Part shown: piece by piece, positions 17,632-27,252 of the stretch | Layout of the letters: every line of letters starts with the position of its first letter | Position numbering within the stretch: the first letter of the stretch is position 1 | Origin: CATQHS01 sp963422655 | Lineage (GTDB): Bacteria; Actinomycetota; Acidimicrobiia; Acidimicrobiales; Aldehydirespiratoraceae | Assembly (NCBI GenBank): GCA_963422655.1 | Contig: OY730440.1 | Coordinates: 1,488,001 to 1,552,000 of the forward strand | DNA length: 64,000 nt | Direction: 5' to 3' | Program-made: the position numbers and the translations under genes | Notes under the pieces: generated by a model | Told to the model about the DNA's origin: nothing | What the model saw: the letters and a program-made list of their open reading frames with translations, nothing else | Database searches by the model: none

Positions 17632-17675
17632 CAAAAGCTAACAGATACTAATATGTAAATTGATAAGTTGAACTG
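17632..17675. promoter_or_regulatory. A+T-rich intergenic control region between katA and oxyR
   Basis: A short A+T-rich island stands out in the high-G+C background. It contains GATACT (17644-17649) and GATAAG (17662-17667); the latter read on the other strand is CTTATC, the half-site known from mycobacterial OxyR operators. The position immediately before oxyR and about 60-100 bases before katA fits shared promoters with OxyR autoregulation. The operator assignment is inferred. Confidence 0.4.
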
Positions 17676-18623
17676 ATGATTCGACCCACTCTGCGCCAGC
17701 TCGAATACGCGGTAGCACTAGCCGATCGACGCCATTTCAGCCGGGCGGCCGAGGACGTCCATGTGACCCAGCCCGGCCTGAGCGGCCAGATACAAGAGCT
17801 CGAACGCCGTTTGGGTGTCCGGCTCTTCGAGCGATCGCGCCGCGATGTCCTACTGACCGAGGTCGGCGCCGAGATCGTGGAACGAAGCCGCCGCCTGCTA
17901 CGCGATGTCGACGAGTTGGCGGTGGTCGCCTCACTGCACCAAGGCACGATCCGGGGCCGCTTGCGCATTGCTGCCATCCCCACCATGGCCCCATACCTGC
18001 TCCCGGTGCTGACCCGGACCTTACGAGAGCACTGGCCCGACGCCTATTTGGAGATTCAGGAGCTGCGGACCAAAGAAATGGTTGCCGCCATCGAGCACGG
18101 CGACGTCGACCTGGGGCTGCTGGCCGTCCCCTACGACACTGCTTCGTTGCACGTCGAGCCCGTCACCCGAGAGCCTTTCCATCTGGCCTTGCCCGCCGGC
18201 CACGAACTGGCCGGGACCGCCTCGCTTCCGCTGGCCGTGCTTGCCGACCTGCCGGTGCTGTTGCTCCCCGACGGTCATTGCCTGCGGGATCACGCCCTGG
18301 AGGCCTGCGAGATCGCGGGCCGGGTGGATCACAGCGAGATCGAGGCCGCCAGCCTGGCCACTCTCACCCAGATGGTGGTGGGTGGTGTGGGCGTCACCCT
18401 GCTTCCGGCCTGCGCCATCGGTGTCGAAGCTCGGCCCGGCGCCGGCATCGTCACCCGACCGTTCCGACCGCCGGCCCCGGGCCGGGGAATCGCCCTGGCC
18501 TGGCGGGCCACCGATCCCCGTTCGGACCTCTTCGCGACGATGACCGTTGAGTTGAGCCCCCGCATCCAAGGCACCGCCGAGATCAGTCGCGGCCCGGCTC
18601 CGAGCCCGCCAGCAACGCTATGA
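17676..18623 (+). CDS. oxyR: Hydrogen-peroxide sensor OxyR (LysR family)
   Basis: A 315-residue LysR-type regulator. The N-terminal helix-turn-helix is FSRAAEDVHVTQPGLSGQIQ. The redox loop reads LLLPDGHCLRDHALEACEIAG with Cys202 and Cys211, nine residues apart as in E. coli OxyR Cys199 and Cys208. TLTQMVVGGVGVTLLP follows. This supports a true peroxide sensor rather than a generic LysR protein. It is divergent from catalase, and its 3' end overlaps cysC by 41 bases, tail to tail. Confidence 0.92.
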   Translation: MIRPTLRQLEYAVALADRRHFSRAAEDVHVTQPGLSGQIQELERRLGVRLFERSRRDVLLTEVGAEIVERSRRLLRDVDELAVVASLHQGTIRGRLRIAAIPTMAPYLLPVLTRTLREHWPDAYLEIQELRTKEMVAAIEHGDVDLGLLAVPYDTASLHVEPVTREPFHLALPAGHELAGTASLPLAVLADLPVLLLPDGHCLRDHALEACEIAGRVDHSEIEAASLATLTQMVVGGVGVTLLPACAIGVEARPGAGIVTRPFRPPAPGRGIALAWRATDPRSDLFATMTVELSPRIQGTAEISRGPAPSPPATL

Positions 18624-19197
18624 CCATCTCGGCCATCCGGTCGGCATCACCGTCGCTGGGCACCAGTCTCAGCTCGGGATGCAGCGGCGGCTCGTAGTGG
18701 TCGTCGACGCCGGTGAAACCAGTGATCTCACCGGCTCGGGCCTTGGCGTAGAGACCCTTGGGGTCGCGCTGTTCGCACAGCTCGATCGGGGTATCGACGA
18801 AGACCTCGTAGAAGGGCACCTCGGTCGCGTCGTGCAGAACTCGGGCCCGGTCGCGGGGGGCCCGGTAGGGTGACACCAGCGAGATCAGGGCGACGAAGCC
18901 GGCATCGGCGAACAAACGACCGACCTCGGCCACCCGACGGACGTTCTCGTTACGGTCCCGAGCCGAGAAGCCGAGATCACGGTTGAGTCCATGGCGGATG
19001 TTGTCGCCGTCGAGGACGTAGCAGAGTCGGCCTCGGCCGATCAGAGCTCTCTCCATCGCGGTGGCCACGGTCGACTTGCCCGACCCGGGCAGGCCAGTGA
19101 ACCACACCGTGGCGCCGCGATGGCCGGTGGCGGCCCAACGGTCGGCCCGGGTGAGGCGACCGGGGTGCCAGAAGACGTTGGGGTATATGTAACTCAT
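18583..19197 (-). CDS. cysC: Adenylyl-sulfate kinase
   Basis: A 204-residue APS kinase that phosphorylates APS to PAPS. The P-loop is GLPGSGKST. The APS-binding segment DGDNIRHGLNRDLGFSARDRNEN and the lid SLVSPYRAPRDRAR are intact. The ATG at 19197 (MSYIYPNVFWHPG) was preferred; an upstream in-frame start would add a Pro-rich extension unlike the family. It is the last gene of cysD-cysN-cysC, 43 bases after cysN. Confidence 0.92.
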   Translation of the reverse strand: MSYIYPNVFWHPGRLTRADRWAATGHRGATVWFTGLPGSGKSTVATAMERALIGRGRLCYVLDGDNIRHGLNRDLGFSARDRNENVRRVAEVGRLFADAGFVALISLVSPYRAPRDRARVLHDATEVPFYEVFVDTPIELCEQRDPKGLYAKARAGEITGFTGVDDHYEPPLHPELRLVPSDGDADRMAEMVIALLAGSEPGRD

Positions 19198-19240
19198 CGC
19201 AGCGCCGGTCCGGCTCGGATCCACCGGCGGAGGATCATCC

Positions 19241-20494
19241 CTACCGGTGGAGGATGATCCCAGCGCCGGCGGTGACGTTGGTGGATTCATCGATCAGGAT
19301 GAAGCTGCCGGTCTGGCGGTTGCGCCGGTACTCGTCGAAGAAAATCCGAGACTGAGTGTGCATGGTGAGCCGGCCGATCTCGTTGAGCTTGAACTCGGCT
19401 GCGTCCCTGTCTCGGTGCAGGGTATTGACGTCGAGCCGGTAGGCCAATTCCTTGATGATGGCTCTGGTGGTGCGGGTGGTGTGCTTGACTACGAACGTGG
19501 AGCCCGGTCTCAGCGGTTCCCGTTCGTTCATCCAGCAGACCATGGCCTCGATGTCCTGGGAAGAGATGGGCTGGTTACCGGGTCGTACGATCATGTCGCC
19601 CCGGGAGATGTCGATCTCGTCGTCGAGGCGCACTGTAACCGACATCGGCGCGAGCGCTTCCTCCAGCGGGCCGTCAAAGGTCTCGATGCTCTTGATGGTC
19701 GACTCGAACCCCGAGGGCAGTACGATGATGTCGTCGCCAGGCCGGAGTATGCCACTGGCGACGGTGCCAGCATAGCCACGGTAGTCGTGGAATCGGTCGG
19801 ACTGGGGCCGGATCACGTACTGCACCGGGAACCGGGTGTCTATGTAGTTGCGGTCCGACGCGATGTGGATCTCTTCGAGGTGATGTAACAGCGGCGATCC
19901 CTCATACCAGTCCATGTTGGGCGATCGTTCCACGACATTGCCACCGTGGAGAGCCGAGACCGGAATGAACGACAGGTCGACGACATCGAGCTTGGTCGCG
20001 AAATCGCGAAACTCCTCCTTGACTTCCTCGAAGCGACTCTGGTCGTAACCGACCAAGTCCATCTTGTTGACGGCCAGCACCAAGTGCGGCACCCGCAACA
20101 GCGACACCAGGAAGGCATGGCGCTTCGACTGCTCCAACACGCCCTTGCGGGCGTCGATGAGCACGATGGCCAAGTCGGCGTTGGAAGCGCCGGTGACCAT
20201 GTTGCGGGTGTATTGCATATGGCCCGGCGTGTCGGCGATGATGAACTTGCGCTTCGGGGTGGCGAAATAGCGGTAAGCGACGTCGATGGTTATGCCCTGC
20301 TCACGCTCGGCCTGCAGCCCATCGGTCAAAAGAGCGAGGTTGGTGTGTTCGGCGCCCATCTGCGTCGATATACGCTCGACTGCTTCGAGTTGGTCTTCGA
20401 AGATCGTCTTGGTGTCATAGAGCAGGCGCCCGATCAGTGTCGACTTGCCGTCATCGACCGAGCCGACAGTGGCGAAGCGGAGCAACTCGATCAG
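19241..20494 (-). CDS. cysN: Sulfate adenylyltransferase, GTPase subunit
   Basis: A 417-residue CysN without a fused APS kinase. GTPase motifs are GSVDDGKST (G1), DTPGHMQYTRNM (G3) and NKMDLVGY (G4). With CysD it makes APS from ATP and sulfate, driven by GTP hydrolysis. No ATG or GTG occurs at the family start position. A CTG whose TG is shared with the cysD stop (CTGA at 20494-20491) places translation at MIELLRFATVGS, exactly like the usual ATGA overlap. The next in-frame alternative is a TTG three codons on. The protein looks complete. Confidence 0.9.
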   Translation of the reverse strand: MIELLRFATVGSVDDGKSTLIGRLLYDTKTIFEDQLEAVERISTQMGAEHTNLALLTDGLQAEREQGITIDVAYRYFATPKRKFIIADTPGHMQYTRNMVTGASNADLAIVLIDARKGVLEQSKRHAFLVSLLRVPHLVLAVNKMDLVGYDQSRFEEVKEEFRDFATKLDVVDLSFIPVSALHGGNVVERSPNMDWYEGSPLLHHLEEIHIASDRNYIDTRFPVQYVIRPQSDRFHDYRGYAGTVASGILRPGDDIIVLPSGFESTIKSIETFDGPLEEALAPMSVTVRLDDEIDISRGDMIVRPGNQPISSQDIEAMVCWMNEREPLRPGSTFVVKHTTRTTRAIIKELAYRLDVNTLHRDRDAAEFKLNEIGRLTMHTQSRIFFDEYRRNRQTGSFILIDESTNVTAGAGIILHR

Positions 20495-21405
20495 AAGTAA
20501 CCCTCCTTCTTGCGGGTCTCCATGGCCGCCCCCGATACCCGGTCGTCGGCCCGGGTAGCGCCCCGTTCGGTTATGCGGGCGGCGGCGATCTCCTCGATGA
20601 TCTTGTCGATCGTGTCGGCGCTCGACTCTATGGCGCCGGTACAACTCATGTCGCCGATGGTTCGGTAGCGCACGGTGGCCGTGAACGGCTGCTCGTCGGT
20701 TGCCAACTCGATGTGGGGACCGGTTGGCAACAGCATGCCGTCGTGCTCGAACACTTCCCGTTGATGAGCGTAGTACAGCGACGGGATCTCGATGGCCTCC
20801 TTTTCGATGTACTGCCAGACGTCGAGTTCGGTCCAGTTGCTGATCGGGAACACTCGGATATGTTCGCATGACCTGATCTTGCTGTTGTAGAGGTTCCAGA
20901 CCTCGGGACGCTGGTTCTTGGGATCCCACTGGCCGAACTCGTCGCGCAAGGAGTAGACCCGCTCCTTGGCCCGCGCCTTGTCCTCGTCACGGCGGCCCCC
21001 CCCGAAGAGGGCATCGAAGCGGTGCTGCGCGATGGCGGCGAGCAGCACCTTGGTCTGAAGACGGTTGCGGCTGGTCCGAGGGCCGGTCTCCTCGACCACC
21101 CGGCCGGCATCGATGGCAGCCTGAACCGGTGCCACCACCAAGCGGGCGCCGATCTCGGCTATCCGCTTGTCCCGGAACTGAAGCACCTCCGGGAAGTTGT
21201 GGCCCGTGTCGACGTGCAACACCGGGAACGGCAGCCGGGCCGGCCAGAACGCTTTTTCGGCCAAGCGCAGCATCACGATGCTGTCCTTGCCGCCCGAGAA
21301 CAGCAGGCTCGGGTTTTCGAACTCGGCCGCCACCTCTCGGAAAATGTGTATCGACTCCGCTTCGAGCAGCCGCAGATGCCATAGGTCATGGGCCATCGTC
21401 GACAT
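20491..21405 (-). CDS. cysD: Sulfate adenylyltransferase, subunit 2
   Basis: A 304-residue N-type ATP pyrophosphatase that forms the adenylyl transferase half of ATP sulfurylase. The PP-loop is LLFSGGKDSIVML. The family segments HVDTGHNFPE, RDKRI and the C-terminal TRKKEGYF are all present. The ATG at 21405 (MSTMAHDLWHLRLLEAES) follows an AGGG ribosome-binding site; the upstream extension is not family-like. It is the first gene of the sulfate activation operon, overlapping cysN by four bases. Confidence 0.93.
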   Translation of the reverse strand: MSTMAHDLWHLRLLEAESIHIFREVAAEFENPSLLFSGGKDSIVMLRLAEKAFWPARLPFPVLHVDTGHNFPEVLQFRDKRIAEIGARLVVAPVQAAIDAGRVVEETGPRTSRNRLQTKVLLAAIAQHRFDALFGGGRRDEDKARAKERVYSLRDEFGQWDPKNQRPEVWNLYNSKIRSCEHIRVFPISNWTELDVWQYIEKEAIEIPSLYYAHQREVFEHDGMLLPTGPHIELATDEQPFTATVRYRTIGDMSCTGAIESSADTIDKIIEEIAAARITERGATRADDRVSGAAMETRKKEGYF

Positions 21406-21516
21406 CTTCCCTTCTGATACGCGGAGGCGTACCCGCCGACGCCCGTGACGAGACGATATCCCTCCGCCCTCGGTTGGGGGCGGCCGGGCCCCGGGCATGC
21501 CGCCGCCGGGGCGAGG

Positions 21517-24500
21517 CTATGATGAAGGGTCCGTCTCCAGGCTGGCCGACAGGCCGGTGGGGCGGATCTCGAGGATGAGATCGCCGGGCTCGAGCAACCC
21601 ACCCGGGAGGGCTGCGATGCGTTCGATGGTGCCGGCCACCGGCGCCGAAATCGACGACTCCATCTTCATGGCTTCGATGACAGCGATCGTGTCGCCCACG
21701 TCGACGCGGTCACCGATCGTTACCGGCACTGTGACTGCACCCCGGAACGGCGCACCGACATGACCGGGCCGGGCCGGATCGGCCCGGGCAGCGGCGGGGC
21801 GGTCGGAGGCTACGGAACGGTCCAGGGTGTCTATGTCCCGCGACTGGCCGTTGACCCGGAAGCTGACCGTACGGATCCCCTCGGAGTCGGGTTCGCCGAT
21901 CGACTTCAGACCCAGTAGCAGCCGCACTCCCTGGTCCAAGCCCACGACCGCATCGTCTTGGTGGGCGTCGAGCCCGTACCAGAACAGCAGCGACGGCAGT
22001 ACCGACAGGTCGCCGTACCGATCACGGTGGTCCAACCTCGAGGCGGAAGGGGTCGGGAATAGCAGTCGGTTCAGCGTCGAGCGCCGGTCGGTGATCAGGC
22101 CGGCCTCATCGTCCTCGGAAAGCTCTTCGGTGGGCGGCTCCCCGCCCCGACCCTTGATCGCCTTCGAACGGAACGGTTCGGGGAAACCGCCCAGCGGTGT
22201 GCCCAGCTCGCCGCGCAGGAAGCCGACGACGCTGTCAGGCAGGTCGACATCGGACGGATCGTCGATCAGTTGCTGCGGTGTGACATCAGAGGCCACGAGG
22301 TGCAGGGCGAGGTCGCCGACCGCCTTGGACGACGGGGTCACTTTGATGGGACGGCCGAGCAACTCGTTACAAACTGCGTACAGGTTCTCCACCTCTTCGA
22401 AGCGGTGCCCCAGACCGAGGGCGCGCGCCTGCGAGCGGAGGTTGGATAGCTGTCCGCCCGGGATCTCGTGGCGGTAGACCGTGCCCGTCGGTGACTGCAG
22501 GCCGGCCTCGAACGGGGCGTAGACCCGGCGGACCGCTTCCCAGTAAGGCTCGAGGTCGCCAATAGCGTCCAGGCTGAGCCCTGTGGCCCGTTCGGTGTCG
22601 TCGGTCATGGCCACGACGGCGCCGATGGACGGTTGGGAGGTCATACCCGACAAGGGCGGACAGGCTGCGTCGATGGCGTCGACGCCGGCCTCGACGGCGG
22701 CCAGGTAGGTGGCGAGCTGGCCGCCCGCCGTGTCGTGGGTGTGCAGGTGCACGGGCTGGTCGAAGCGTCGGCGCAGGGCCGTGACCAGGGTGCGGGCCGA
22801 GCTGGCTCGAAGCAGGCCCGCCATGTCCTTTACGCAGAGGACGTGCACGCCGACGGTGACCAGTTGCTCGGCCACTCCAAGGTAGTAGTCGAGGGTGTAC
22901 AGGTCTTCGGCAGGGCTGGAGAGGTTTCCCGAATAGCAGATGGTCCCCTCGGCCACAGCGCCGGCCTCCAGGACGGCCTCGATGGCCGGGCGCATCTGGT
23001 CGACGTCGTTGAAGGCGTCGAACACCCGAAAGATGTCCATGCCGGTGGTGGCAGCCTCGGCCACGAAATGGCTCGCCACCACATCCGGGTAGGGCGAGTA
23101 CCCGACGGTGTTGCGCCCCCGCAGCAGCATCTGTGTGCAGATGTTCGGCGCCGCTTTGCGGATCTCCTCCAACCGTTCCCACGGGTCCTCGTGCAGGAAT
23201 CGCAGAGCCACGTCGAAAGTGGCGCCGCCCCAGCACTCCAGGCTGAGCAGCTCCGGCATGGTGCGGGAGAGCTGGCGGGCACCGGCGACCAAGTCGATGG
23301 TGCGAACCCGGGTGGCCAGGATCGACTGGTGGGCGTCCCGCAGCGTCGTGTCGGTCACGGCCACTGCCTTCGATGCCCGCAGGTCGGCTGCGAATCTCTC
23401 CGGCCCGAGCTCGAGCAGCCGTTGCCGTGAGCCCGGGGGGGTTCGACCAGCTCGGGCTGGTGGCAACTTGGCGGCCGGGTCGATCCTGGTGGGGGCGGGG
23501 CCGTGGGGGAGGTGAACGGTGACGTCGGCCAGGTACCGCAACAGGCGGGTGGCTCGATTGGCCCCTACCGACGCCGCCGTCAGCTCGGGGTGGTCGTCGA
23601 TGAAGCTGGTGGTGACCGGACCGCTCCGGAACTCCTCGTTGCCGAGGATGGCCTGAAGGTACGGCTGATTGGTGGACACCCCCCGGACCCGGTACTCGGC
23701 CAGTGTCCGCCGGGCCCGGCGCACGACCGTCTCGAAATCTTTTCCCCGGCAGGTGATCTTCTCGATCATCGAATCGAAGTGAGGGGTGATCTCGACGCCC
23801 TGGTAGACGCAACCGTCGAGGCGTACACCGGCCCCGCCCGCTGGTCGGTAGGCCATGATCCGGCCGGTGTCGGGCCGGAAGTCTTTGGACGGGTCCTCGG
23901 CGGTGACCCGGCACTGCATGGCATAGCCGCGGATCCGGATCCGGTCCTGGCTCAGTCCCAGGTCTGGCAGTGTCTCACCGGCGGCGATCAGGAGTTGTGA
24001 CTCGACCAAGTCGACGTCGGTGACCTCTTCGGTCACCGTGTGCTCGACTTGTATCCGGGGGTTCATCTCGATGAAGGCGTAGCGGCCGGTTCCATCGACG
24101 AGGAACTCCACCGTACCCGCGTTCTCGTAGCCGACCGCGGTGGCGAATCGGACCGCGTCGGCCAGTAGGTTCTCCCGCACTGTGGCGTCGAGACGGCGGG
24201 CCGGAGCGATCTCGATCACCTTCTGGAAGCGGCGCTGCACCGAGCAGTCCCGCTCGTAGAGGTGTATGACGTTGCCCGAACCGTCGGCCAGTATTTGAAC
24301 CTCGATGTGACGGACCCCGGTCATGGCCTCCTCGAGGAACACGGTGGGGTCGCCGAAGGCGCTCTCGGCTTCTCGGCGGGCGCTGTCGACGGCACCGGTC
24401 ACCCCGGCCGGACCGTCCACCCGCCGCAGGCCCCGGCCTCCACCGCCGGCGGCGGCCTTCACGAAGACGGGGTAGCCGATTTCGTCGGCGCAGGACAGAG

Positions 24501-24933
24501 CCGCGGCGGGGTCGACGATAGGTGGCGACTGGCGCAGCACTGCAAGTCCTGCTGCCTCGGCCGCCCCCCGGGCTCGCATCTTGTTGCCGGCCAGCTCCAG
24601 CACCTCTGCACTGGGGCCGACGAAGGTGACCCCGGCTGACTGGCAGGCTTCGGCCAAGTCGGGGCTCTCGGACAGGAATCCGTAGCCTGGATAGATAGCG
24701 TCGGCCCCAACCTCCACCGCCTTGGCCACGATCGCTTCGTAATCGAGGTAGGCCCGAACCGGCCGGCCCGGCTCACCGATCACGTACGCCTCGTCGGCTT
24801 TGATTCGGTGCAGGGCGCCACTGCGCTCATCCTCGATGGAACCAATGGCGACGGTTCGGATGCCGAGCTGGGTGGCGGCTCGGAAAGCCCGGATGGCGAT
24901 CTCGCCTCGATTGGCCACCAAGAGCTTCTGCAT
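21517..24933 (-). CDS. pyc: Pyruvate carboxylase
   Basis: A 1138-residue single-chain biotin enzyme that converts pyruvate, bicarbonate and ATP to oxaloacetate for anaplerosis. The biotin carboxylase part starts MQKLLVANRGEIAIR and has the Gly-rich ATP loop KAAAGGGGRGLR. The carboxyltransferase barrel has TDTTLRDAHQSILATR (about residues 530-545) and HTHDTAGGQ. The C-terminal biotin domain carries EAMKMES with Lys at about residue 1090. Length is normal. It is 112 bases upstream of cysD on the same strand. Confidence 0.95.
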   Translation of the reverse strand: MQKLLVANRGEIAIRAFRAATQLGIRTVAIGSIEDERSGALHRIKADEAYVIGEPGRPVRAYLDYEAIVAKAVEVGADAIYPGYGFLSESPDLAEACQSAGVTFVGPSAEVLELAGNKMRARGAAEAAGLAVLRQSPPIVDPAAALSCADEIGYPVFVKAAAGGGGRGLRRVDGPAGVTGAVDSARREAESAFGDPTVFLEEAMTGVRHIEVQILADGSGNVIHLYERDCSVQRRFQKVIEIAPARRLDATVRENLLADAVRFATAVGYENAGTVEFLVDGTGRYAFIEMNPRIQVEHTVTEEVTDVDLVESQLLIAAGETLPDLGLSQDRIRIRGYAMQCRVTAEDPSKDFRPDTGRIMAYRPAGGAGVRLDGCVYQGVEITPHFDSMIEKITCRGKDFETVVRRARRTLAEYRVRGVSTNQPYLQAILGNEEFRSGPVTTSFIDDHPELTAASVGANRATRLLRYLADVTVHLPHGPAPTRIDPAAKLPPARAGRTPPGSRQRLLELGPERFAADLRASKAVAVTDTTLRDAHQSILATRVRTIDLVAGARQLSRTMPELLSLECWGGATFDVALRFLHEDPWERLEEIRKAAPNICTQMLLRGRNTVGYSPYPDVVASHFVAEAATTGMDIFRVFDAFNDVDQMRPAIEAVLEAGAVAEGTICYSGNLSSPAEDLYTLDYYLGVAEQLVTVGVHVLCVKDMAGLLRASSARTLVTALRRRFDQPVHLHTHDTAGGQLATYLAAVEAGVDAIDAACPPLSGMTSQPSIGAVVAMTDDTERATGLSLDAIGDLEPYWEAVRRVYAPFEAGLQSPTGTVYRHEIPGGQLSNLRSQARALGLGHRFEEVENLYAVCNELLGRPIKVTPSSKAVGDLALHLVASDVTPQQLIDDPSDVDLPDSVVGFLRGELGTPLGGFPEPFRSKAIKGRGGEPPTEELSEDDEAGLITDRRSTLNRLLFPTPSASRLDHRDRYGDLSVLPSLLFWYGLDAHQDDAVVGLDQGVRLLLGLKSIGEPDSEGIRTVSFRVNGQSRDIDTLDRSVASDRPAAARADPARPGHVGAPFRGAVTVPVTIGDRVDVGDTIAVIEAMKMESSISAPVAGTIERIAALPGGLLEPGDLILEIRPTGLSASLETDPSS

Positions 24934-25106
24934 GGAACGGGCTCGCCACCTCGGGCATCTTCAGGGAGTGCGCTGCTGCGCAATATAGATCGGCTCGGGT
25001 TGGTTGGCTCGGATATCGTCACCGAAACTTCGAGCCCGAGCCGTGGTAGAGATGGCGACACGGGTCGGCGACGTCGGTGCCGCTCCGCCGCAAAGGAGGC
25101 ATGACC

Positions 25107-25412
25107 ATGAGCAAGGTTTCGGTGATGGGCACGTTCACGTGTCAAGACGGCAAGGCCGCAGAGATGGAGACGGTGCTCGCCGCCATGGTCGAAGCGGCTG
25201 GCGGCGAACCCGGGATCGAGATCTACTCATATCACCGCGGTGAGGGGAACACCTTCTGGTTCTTCGCCCTCATGACTGGCGAGGAGGCAATGCAGAACCA
25301 CGGCCAGAGTGAGGCGATGCAGGCCGCGATGCAGTCGTTCGGGCCGTTGATGGCAGAACCGCCGCAGATGTCGGTCACCAACCCGGTCGCTGCCATCGGC
25401 TTCGACTTTTGA
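25107..25412 (+). CDS. Antibiotic biosynthesis monooxygenase (ABM) fold protein
   Basis: A 101-residue ferredoxin-like ABM-domain protein. The pattern SVMGTFTCQDGKAAEMETVLAAMV, EPGIEIYSYHRGEGNTFWFFALM and the helix after it match YgiN/quinol-monooxygenase-like proteins, which often work as small cofactor-free oxygenases. AAAGGAGG lies eight bases before the ATG at 25107, and just one base before another ATG at 25101, so I took 25107. It sits 72 bases before a ThDP enzyme. Confidence 0.75.
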   Translation: MSKVSVMGTFTCQDGKAAEMETVLAAMVEAAGGEPGIEIYSYHRGEGNTFWFFALMTGEEAMQNHGQSEAMQAAMQSFGPLMAEPPQMSVTNPVAAIGFDF

Positions 25413-25429
25413 CGCAGCAGCATCTGGGG

Positions 25430-25457
25430 TTGGTGATAACTTGATAAACGATATTCT
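25430..25457 (+). promoter_or_regulatory. Candidate promoter for the ThDP enzyme gene
   Basis: TTGGTG, a 16-base spacer and TATTCT lie in an A+T-rich stretch 28 bases before the GTG start of the ThDP enzyme, followed by AGGAG. A plausible sigma-A promoter with one-base-short spacing. Confidence 0.4.
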
Positions 25458-25484
25458 CTCGACCCCATCCAGGAGCAAGCACCA

Positions 25485-27155
25485 GTGTCGAGTGCAACCG
25501 GGAGCTCGACAGGACGGCGGGTGATCGCCGAGGCGCTGCAATCTGTCGGCATCGACACCGTGTTCACGGTGGCGGGCGGGCACTTTTTGCCCACCTATCA
25601 CGAAATCGGTCGACTCGGCCGCCCTCGGGTCGTTGCCGCTCGCCATGAGCAGGGTGCCGGTTACATGGCGTCCGGTTACGGGCTGGTGACCGGACGGGCG
25701 GGCGTGGTGCTCTCAGGTGCGCCAGGCCCCGGTGCCACCAACCTCGTGACCGCCGTTGCCAACGCCCATGCCGACTCGATCCCGCTGGTCGTGCTCACCG
25801 CCCAAGTCGACCGGCGTTACCTGCACCGCAACATCCTCCAGTACTGTGACAACACAACCCTCTTCGAGCCCTTCTGCAAGCGATCCGTTCAGGCCGTCTC
25901 CGCTACCGAGATCCCCAACCTGTTGGCGACCAGCCTTCAGCTCGCGATGTCGGGCCGGCCCGGTCCCGTGCACGTTGCCATACCGCAGAATCTCCAGGCC
26001 GAGCCGGTGCCGGTCTGGGATCGAGTTCCGGCCTGTCCCGTGACTCCGGGGCGGCCCCGCGCCGACGATCTCACAGAAGTGCTCGAGCTTCTGGGCCGGT
26101 GCCGTCGGCCCGCCATTCTGGCCGGTCACGGCGTCGTCCGCAGTAGGGGCAATATGCACTTGGAGGCTGTGGCCGAGCGGTTGGGGGCGCCGGTTGCCAC
26201 CAGTCGCTCAGGCATCGGCAGCATCTCGACTTCGCACCCCCGCCGCGTGGGGATGGTCGGTTTCTATGGTGCCGGTACGGCCCGGGATGCGCTTGCCGAA
26301 GCTGATCTGGTCTTGGTAGTGGGGTGTTCCTTGGGCGAGCAGACGACGTTCGGATGGCGTTCGGGCCTGTTCGCTGATCACGGCAAACTCGTCCAAGTCG
26401 ACGCGGACGCGTCCCAGCTCAATCGGACGTACCGGCTCGATGCCGGCATCGTGGCCGATGCTCGCGCCTTTCTGGAAGCCATGGCCGAACGGGTCGAGCA
26501 TCGCCCGGCCTGGTTCGACCGCCGGCCCGAACCGGTCGCGCCCGGGAACGACCCAGACCGCGGCCTCAGCGCCGCCACTGTGATCGGGGCCCTGAATGCC
26601 CACACCCCCGACGATGTCGTCGTCTCAGCCGACATCGGCAACCATCGCTTGTGGGTCTGCGATCAGCTCGACGTGAACGGGCCCGACGGCCTTTTGCAGT
26701 CCTGCGAGTTCGACGCCATGGGCTTTGCTCTGCCCGCTGCCATCGGCGCTGCGGTGGCTCGCCCTGGCACCAAGACCGTCGCTGTCGCCGGTGACGGAGG
26801 ATTCGTGCACACCATGGGCGAGCTGGTCGTCGCCAAAGAGCTGGGACTGCCCTTGGTCGCTGTCGTGTTCGTGGACGGCGCCCTGGGGATCCTTCGCCAT
26901 CAGGCCGAGGCGATGTACGGCGAGGACCACTTCGTCCGGTTGGCGCCGATCGATTTCACGGTCTTCGCCGAGGCTTGCGGTGTGCAAGGCCGTACCGTCG
27001 GAAAAGCTGCCGAGGTGGATGACGCCTTCCGGTGGGCCATGGCCGCGCCGGGCCCGGTGCTCCTTTCGGTCACGATCGACCCGCAGGAGGTGTTCGCGCC
27101 CTTGCGGACCAAGATCGAGCAGCGCCGTCGGGATCTGCTCGGTCAGACGGAGTGA
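25485..27155 (+). CDS. Thiamine-diphosphate enzyme, acetolactate synthase large-subunit-like
   Basis: A 556-residue three-domain ThDP enzyme. The N-terminal pyrimidine-binding domain has the catalytic glutamate in ARHEQGAGYMASGYG. The middle domain has AILAGHGVVRS. The C-terminal domain has the GDG motif (residues 436-438), ending VVFVDGALG, with Asp464 at the Mg2+-ligand position. It resembles acetolactate synthase, benzoylformate decarboxylase and related decarboxylases, but no regulatory small subunit (ilvN) is adjacent, so branched-chain synthesis is not certain. GTG start at 25485 after AGGAG. Confidence 0.8.
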   Translation: MSSATGSSTGRRVIAEALQSVGIDTVFTVAGGHFLPTYHEIGRLGRPRVVAARHEQGAGYMASGYGLVTGRAGVVLSGAPGPGATNLVTAVANAHADSIPLVVLTAQVDRRYLHRNILQYCDNTTLFEPFCKRSVQAVSATEIPNLLATSLQLAMSGRPGPVHVAIPQNLQAEPVPVWDRVPACPVTPGRPRADDLTEVLELLGRCRRPAILAGHGVVRSRGNMHLEAVAERLGAPVATSRSGIGSISTSHPRRVGMVGFYGAGTARDALAEADLVLVVGCSLGEQTTFGWRSGLFADHGKLVQVDADASQLNRTYRLDAGIVADARAFLEAMAERVEHRPAWFDRRPEPVAPGNDPDRGLSAATVIGALNAHTPDDVVVSADIGNHRLWVCDQLDVNGPDGLLQSCEFDAMGFALPAAIGAAVARPGTKTVAVAGDGGFVHTMGELVVAKELGLPLVAVVFVDGALGILRHQAEAMYGEDHFVRLAPIDFTVFAEACGVQGRTVGKAAEVDDAFRWAMAAPGPVLLSVTIDPQEVFAPLRTKIEQRRRDLLGQTE

Positions 27156-27252
27156 CGACGGTCGTAACGGGCGGTCGTGCTCCGCAACCCATGGGCGGGG
27201 GCACCCTTCGTCAACTCCGATCTAAGGGGTCCGGGGCATCCGCTGCCGCTTT

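Noticed and set aside
26790..26885. Loss of the Mg2+-ligand Asn in the ThDP enzyme (VFVDGALG)
   Set aside because: Counting from the GDG Asp437, the ligand position (+27) is Asp464, a common variant. Only the first, non-ligand Asn of the NN pair is Val.
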